From: an uncultured Rubrivivax sp.
GTDB lineage: Bacteria > Pseudomonadota > Gammaproteobacteria > Burkholderiales > Burkholderiaceae_C
NCBI GenBank assembly: GCA_937975735.1
Contig: CALJUI010000280.1
Location: 1 to 8,191, forward strand
Length of the DNA: 8,191 bases
Direction of reading: 5' to 3'
Part shown: positions 5,490 to 8,191 of the stretch, in pieces
How positions within the stretch are numbered: position 1 is the stretch's first letter
Layout: each line of letters opens with the position of its first letter
Program-made: the position numbers and the translations under genes
Notes under the pieces: generated by a model
What the model was told of the DNA's origin: nothing
Seen by the model: the letters and a program-made list of their open reading frames with translations, nothing else
Databases searched by the model: none

Positions 5490-5509
5490 CGCTCGCCTTC
5501 GGGCGAGTG
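5490..5509 (+). other. UUCG-loop hairpin directly after the porin stop
   Basis: CTCGCC-TTCG-GGCGAG (5492-5507), extended by a G-U and a C-G pair, starts five bases after the stop codon. It lacks a T-tract, so it is more likely an mRNA-stabilising 3' hairpin than a terminator. Confidence 0.6.
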
Positions 5510-5529
5510 CGAAGAGAAGTGCATGATCC

Positions 5530-5557
5530 AAGCCGCCCTTCGGGGCGGCTTTTTTTT
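5530..5557 (+). terminator. Intrinsic terminator of the porin transcript
   Basis: AGCCGCCC (5531-5538), TTCG loop and GGGCGGCT (5543-5550) make a perfect eight-pair stem, followed by a run of eight T (5550-5557). It is a canonical strong rho-independent terminator, only six bases before the next gene's ATG. Confidence 0.95.
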
Positions 5558-5563
5558 GAGACC

Positions 5564-6253
5564 ATGCCTGCCCGCCGTTCCATGCGTCGACGTCTTCCGT
5601 GGCTGATCTGCGCGCTGCTCGGCGCTTGCGCGACACCGCCCGCCGAACCGCCCGACGGCTGGCACCCGGTGACCCTGCCCGGCAAGTCGCCCACTCAGTA
5701 CCGGATGACCGTCAAGGAGGGCCGCACGGCCATCGAGGCGCGGTCCGAGCGTTCGGCGAGTCTGTGGCGGCAGCATCTGTCCCGTGCGCCGTCGCAGTTG
5801 GGGGTCGTCGAGTTCTCCTGGTGGGTGCAGGCGGCGGTGCCCGGTGCCGACATCGCGCAGGCCGATCGCGAGGACGCCGCGGCGCGCGTGCTGTTCGCGT
5901 TCGACGGCGACCATGACCGGCTGTCGCCTCGCAACCGCATGCTGTTCGACCTGGCTCACGCGCTGACCGGCGAGCGCCCCCCGTACGCGACGCTGATGTA
6001 CGTCTTCGGCAGTGCGACGCCGGAGGGCTCGGTCGTGCATGGTCCGCGCAGCGACCGGGTCCGCAAGATCGTCGTCGATGCCGGTGACGCGCGCGCGCGC
6101 CAGTGGCGCACGCACCGGCGCGACCTGGTGGCCGACTTCCGGCTCGCCTTCGGCGAGGATCCGGGGCCGCTACTGTCGGTGGCCCTGATGACCGACTCCG
6201 ACAACACCGGCACCGGGGCCATGGCCTGGTATGGTCCGGTGGTGCTCCGCTAG
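5564..6253 (+). CDS. DUF3047 family lipoprotein
   Basis: A 229-residue secreted protein of unknown function. The N-terminus (MPARRSMRRR, then LPWLICALLG) is a basic-hydrophobic lipoprotein signal with lipobox LGAC, so the mature protein would be lipidated on C22. The body matches DUF3047 as I know it: FSWWVQ (84-89), DREDAAARVLFAFDGD (101-116), NRMLFDLAHALTGE (124-137), PPYATLMYVFG (139-149), SDRVRKIVV (163-171), a W plus RRDLVADFRLAFGE (181-198), and SVALMTDSDNTG with AWYGPV near the end (205-226). The fold may be beta-sandwich, ligand-binding-like, but nothing proves it. Start: ATG 5564 has only a weak GAG before it; ATG 5582 would also keep the signal. The porin terminator ends six bases upstream, leaving little room for a promoter, so expression may come from read-through or a promoter inside 5486-5560. 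Confidence 0.85.
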   Translation: MPARRSMRRRLPWLICALLGACATPPAEPPDGWHPVTLPGKSPTQYRMTVKEGRTAIEARSERSASLWRQHLSRAPSQLGVVEFSWWVQAAVPGADIAQADREDAAARVLFAFDGDHDRLSPRNRMLFDLAHALTGERPPYATLMYVFGSATPEGSVVHGPRSDRVRKIVVDAGDARARQWRTHRRDLVADFRLAFGEDPGPLLSVALMTDSDNTGTGAMAWYGPVVLR

Positions 6254-6268
6254 CGGGTGTTTCCCCTT

Positions 6269-6297
6269 TTGCAGCCGGCACGCGTTTTGCGCATCAT
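6269..6297 (+). promoter_or_regulatory. Candidate promoter of the dpp-like permease genes
   Basis: TTGCAG (6269-6274) and CATCAT (6292-6297) are 17 bases apart, predicting a start near 6304 and a leader of about 47 bases. That leader holds a small hairpin CGACC-TTC-GGTCG (6320-6332). Both boxes are imperfect (three and four matches), so this is tentative. Confidence 0.35.
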
Positions 6298-6350
6298 CGC
6301 CGTTTCGCCAGCGGCCATTCGACCTTCGGTCGCACCGGCCTGACCCGTTC

Positions 6351-7334
6351 ATGCTCGCATTCATCCTCCGCCGCCTGATGCAGGCCGTCATCGTGATGCT
6401 CACGGTGGCCTTCATCGCCTTCATGCTGTTCCAGTACGTCGGCGACCCGGTCAGCAGCATGCTCGGGCAGGATGCCACGCCCGAGCAGCGCGAGCAGCTT
6501 CGCGCCGACCTGGGGCTCGACGCCCCGTTCCCGGTCCAGTTCGCCCGCTTCGTGGGCAATGCCGTGCAGGGCGAGTTCGGCCTCAGTCTGCGGCAGGGGC
6601 GCAAGGTCTCGGCGCTGATCGTCGAACGATTCCCGGCCACGCTGGAGTTGGCGCTGGCCGCGGGCGTGATCGCCCTGCTGGTCGGCATTCCGCTGGGCGT
6701 GTACTCGGCGCTGAGGCGAGGCAGCTTCGGCTCGCAGCTGGCGATGACGCTGTCGCTGCTCGGGGTGTCGCTGCCGACCTTCCTGATCGGGATCCTGCTG
6801 ATCCTGTTCTTCGCGGTGCTGCTGCACTGGCTGCCGAGCTTCGGTCGCGGCGACACCGTGGCCTTCGGCACCTGGACGTCCGGGTTCGTCACGATCGACG
6901 GCCTGAAGCACCTGATCCTGCCGGCGATCACGCTGTCGATCTTCCAGCTCGCACTGATTGTGCGCCTGGTGCGCGCCGAGATGCTCGAGGTGCTGCGCAC
7001 CGACTACATCAAGTTCGCGCGCGCGCGCGGGCTGCCCGACCGGGTCGTTCACTTCGGCCACGCGCTGAAGAACACGCTGGTGCCGGTGATCACGATCACC
7101 GGCCTGCAACTCGGCGGACTGATCGCGTTCGCGATCGTCACCGAGACGGTGTTCCAGTGGCCGGGCATGGGGCTGCTGTTCATCCAGGCGGTGCAGTTCG
7201 CCGACATCCCGGTTATGGCGGCCTACTTGTGCCTGATCGCGCTGATCTTCGTCATCATCAACCTCGCCGTCGACCTGCTGTACTTCGCGGTCGATCCGCG
7301 CTTGCGCATCGAGCGCCCCGCGGGGGGCCATTGA
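6351..7334 (+). CDS. dppB: Peptide/nickel-type ABC transporter permease, DppB-like
   Basis: Inner-membrane permease of a type I ABC importer for di- or oligopeptides or related solutes; it pairs with a DppC-type subunit. The 327 residues (E. coli DppB 339) start with one membrane helix at about 9-29. A periplasmic part follows with TPEQREQLRADLGLDAPFPVQF (43-64) and GEFGLSLRQGRKVSALI (74-90), typical of the OppB/DppB N-terminal region. The six-helix core has the EAA loop at about 216-245 (RTDYIKFARARGLP, then ALKNTLVPVI), which docks onto the ATPase, and ETVFQWPGMGLLF (265-277) near the end. ATG 6351 is chosen because the first helix starts right after it; a longer frame from 6231 overlaps the preceding gene. 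No clear Shine-Dalgarno is seen. The next gene starts one base after its stop. Substrate cannot be told without the binding protein, which is not in the window. Confidence 0.93.
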   Translation: MLAFILRRLMQAVIVMLTVAFIAFMLFQYVGDPVSSMLGQDATPEQREQLRADLGLDAPFPVQFARFVGNAVQGEFGLSLRQGRKVSALIVERFPATLELALAAGVIALLVGIPLGVYSALRRGSFGSQLAMTLSLLGVSLPTFLIGILLILFFAVLLHWLPSFGRGDTVAFGTWTSGFVTIDGLKHLILPAITLSIFQLALIVRLVRAEMLEVLRTDYIKFARARGLPDRVVHFGHALKNTLVPVITITGLQLGGLIAFAIVTETVFQWPGMGLLFIQAVQFADIPVMAAYLCLIALIFVIINLAVDLLYFAVDPRLRIERPAGGH

Positions 7335-7335
7335 C

Positions 7336-8191
7336 ATGAGCAACACCACCGCCGCGGCGCCGAGCGCCGCCGCCCGCTTCTTCGACGGCGACGTCTGGCA
7401 CAGCTTCAAGTCCTCGCCGATGGCGATGGTGGCGGCCTTCACCGCCTTCGTGTGCCTGTTCTGCGCACTGTTCGCGCCATGGGTCGCGCCGTACAACCCC
7501 TACGACCTGGCCTCGATCGACCTGTCGAACGCCCGGCTGCCGCCGGCCTGGATGGCCGAGGGACAGGCCGCCTTCCCGCTCGGCACCGACGACCAGGGCC
7601 GCGACATCCTGTCGACGATCATGTACGGCACGCGGATCTCGCTGTTCGTCGGCATGGCCGCGGTGGCGCTGTCGGTCGTGCTCGGCGTGTCGCTCGGTCT
7701 GCTGTCGGGCTTCGCCGGCGGCCGCATCGACGCCTTCATCATGCGTGTGTGCGACGTGATGCTGTCGTTTCCGGCGCTGCTGGTCGCGCTGCTGATCGAC
7801 GGCGTCGGCCGCGCGATGTTCCCGAACGCGCACGACACGCTGGCCTTCGCCGTGCTCGTGTTCGCCATCGCCCTGACCGGCTGGGTCAAGTTCGCGCGCA
7901 CGGTGCGCGGCTCGACGCTGGTCGAGCGCAACAAGGAGTACGTGCAGGCGGCGCGCGTGATCGGCGTGTCCTCGCGCCGCATCATGATGCGGCACGTGCT
8001 GCCGAACGTGATGGGCCCGGTGCTGGTGCTGACGACGATCGACATCGGCCAGGCGATCCTGATCGAGGCGACGCTGTCCTTCCTCGGCGTCGGCGTGCCG
8101 CCGACCACGCCGTCGCTGGGCACATTGCTCCGCATCGGCCACGGCTTGCTGTTCTCCGGCGCGTCTGGGATCACGCTCTTCCCTGGCGTGT
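7336..8191 (+). CDS. dppC: Peptide/nickel-type ABC transporter permease, DppC-like (partial)
   Basis: The frame is open from ATG 7336 to the window edge, giving 285 residues; family members have about 300, so only the last helix end and tail are missing. Features in order: a cytoplasmic N-tail with first helix about 30-52, APYNPYD (51-57), LGTDDQGRD (82-90, the OppC signature), GTRISLFVG (98-106), CDVMLSFPALLVALL (139-153), an EAA loop at about 201-227 (EYVQAARVIGVSSRR, then HVLPN) and EATLSFLGVGVPP (244-256). It forms the membrane channel together with the preceding DppB-like protein. TGA of that gene and this ATG are one base apart (TGACATG), so translation is probably coupled. A G-run at 7322-7327 is a possible ribosome site but lies in a CCCCGCGGGG palindrome (7316-7325). 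The usual WW before the last FPG motif is SG here (277-278). Confidence 0.93.
   Translation, partial: MSNTTAAAPSAAARFFDGDVWHSFKSSPMAMVAAFTAFVCLFCALFAPWVAPYNPYDLASIDLSNARLPPAWMAEGQAAFPLGTDDQGRDILSTIMYGTRISLFVGMAAVALSVVLGVSLGLLSGFAGGRIDAFIMRVCDVMLSFPALLVALLIDGVGRAMFPNAHDTLAFAVLVFAIALTGWVKFARTVRGSTLVERNKEYVQAARVIGVSSRRIMMRHVLPNVMGPVLVLTTIDIGQAILIEATLSFLGVGVPPTTPSLGTLLRIGHGLLFSGASGITLFPGV

Noticed and set aside
4487..6115. Open frame of 542 codons on the minus strand, opposite the porin and the lipoprotein gene
   Set aside because: It runs straight across two unrelated real genes and the porin terminator, and its translation is low-complexity with no recognisable domain.
7016..7028. GCGCGCGCGCGCG run in dppB (another in 6089-6099)
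   Set aside because: Short alternating GC runs are expected in Ala/Arg codons at this GC content; both lie inside coding sequence and need no other explanation.
7316..7325. CCCCGCGGGG palindrome before the dppC-like start
   Set aside because: It is made by Pro-Ala-Gly codons at the end of the preceding gene; a role in hiding the ribosome site is possible but nothing else supports it.
6294..7496. Open frame of 400 codons on the minus strand, opposite the dppB-like gene
   Set aside because: The product is Gln/Arg/His/Asp-rich, typical of an antisense shadow of membrane-protein codons; the plus-strand permease has all family motifs.

Overview
The window is high-GC DNA, and its gene set points to a betaproteobacterium of the order Burkholderiales. 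The signs are a 16-strand Burkholderiales-type porin ending in F, a bacterial Coq7 hydroxylase (ubiquinone-using proteobacterium), a short YhfA-like OsmC protein, a two-ACT-domain biosynthetic threonine deaminase, a DUF3047 lipoprotein and a Dpp-type peptide permease pair. The genus cannot be fixed from the sequence. I see no phage, insertion sequence, tRNA, rRNA or CRISPR array, and no clear compositional island; this is chromosomal core-type DNA. All identifications are from reading motifs and no database search was run.

Layout. Positions 1-303 (+) hold the 3' end of what looks like a type II secretion gspC gene with a proline-rich tail. Convergent to it, on the minus strand, lie ilvA (1468-3003) and, 26 bases after it, a divergent cobT-like gene (314-1441). 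Just upstream of ilvA, same strand, is a compact unit of about 92 bases (3034-3125): a sigma70-like promoter, a 5' hairpin, an exposed CU-rich anti-Shine-Dalgarno segment, a second hairpin and a strong intrinsic terminator. I read this as a small RNA gene. osmC (3229-3651, +) diverges from it and converges on coq7 (3658-4290, -), with the two stop codons inside one 12-base palindrome. A 217-base divergent region with a 7-7 inverted repeat separates coq7 from the porin gene (4508-5485, +), which ends in two UUCG-loop hairpins, the second a classic terminator. A DUF3047 lipoprotein gene (5564-6253, +) starts right after that terminator. The window ends in the dppB-like (6351-7334) and dppC-like (7336 to edge) permease genes, separated by one base.

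How the parts relate. IlvA commits threonine to isoleucine synthesis. Coq7 does the last ring hydroxylation of ubiquinone. The porin and the peptide permease together form an outer- and inner-membrane nutrient route. The most interesting element is the small RNA. It presents an anti-Shine-Dalgarno stretch, and by hand I can draw 12 uninterrupted base pairs (3 of them G-U) between it and the ribosome-binding region of the porin in this same window, against only 5 at osmC. It also sits directly in front of ilvA, so its terminator must be bypassed, or a very short-leader promoter used, for ilvA to be expressed. The second point of interest is the CobT-like protein, which keeps the family fold motifs but lacks both glutamates that are catalytic in Salmonella CobT.
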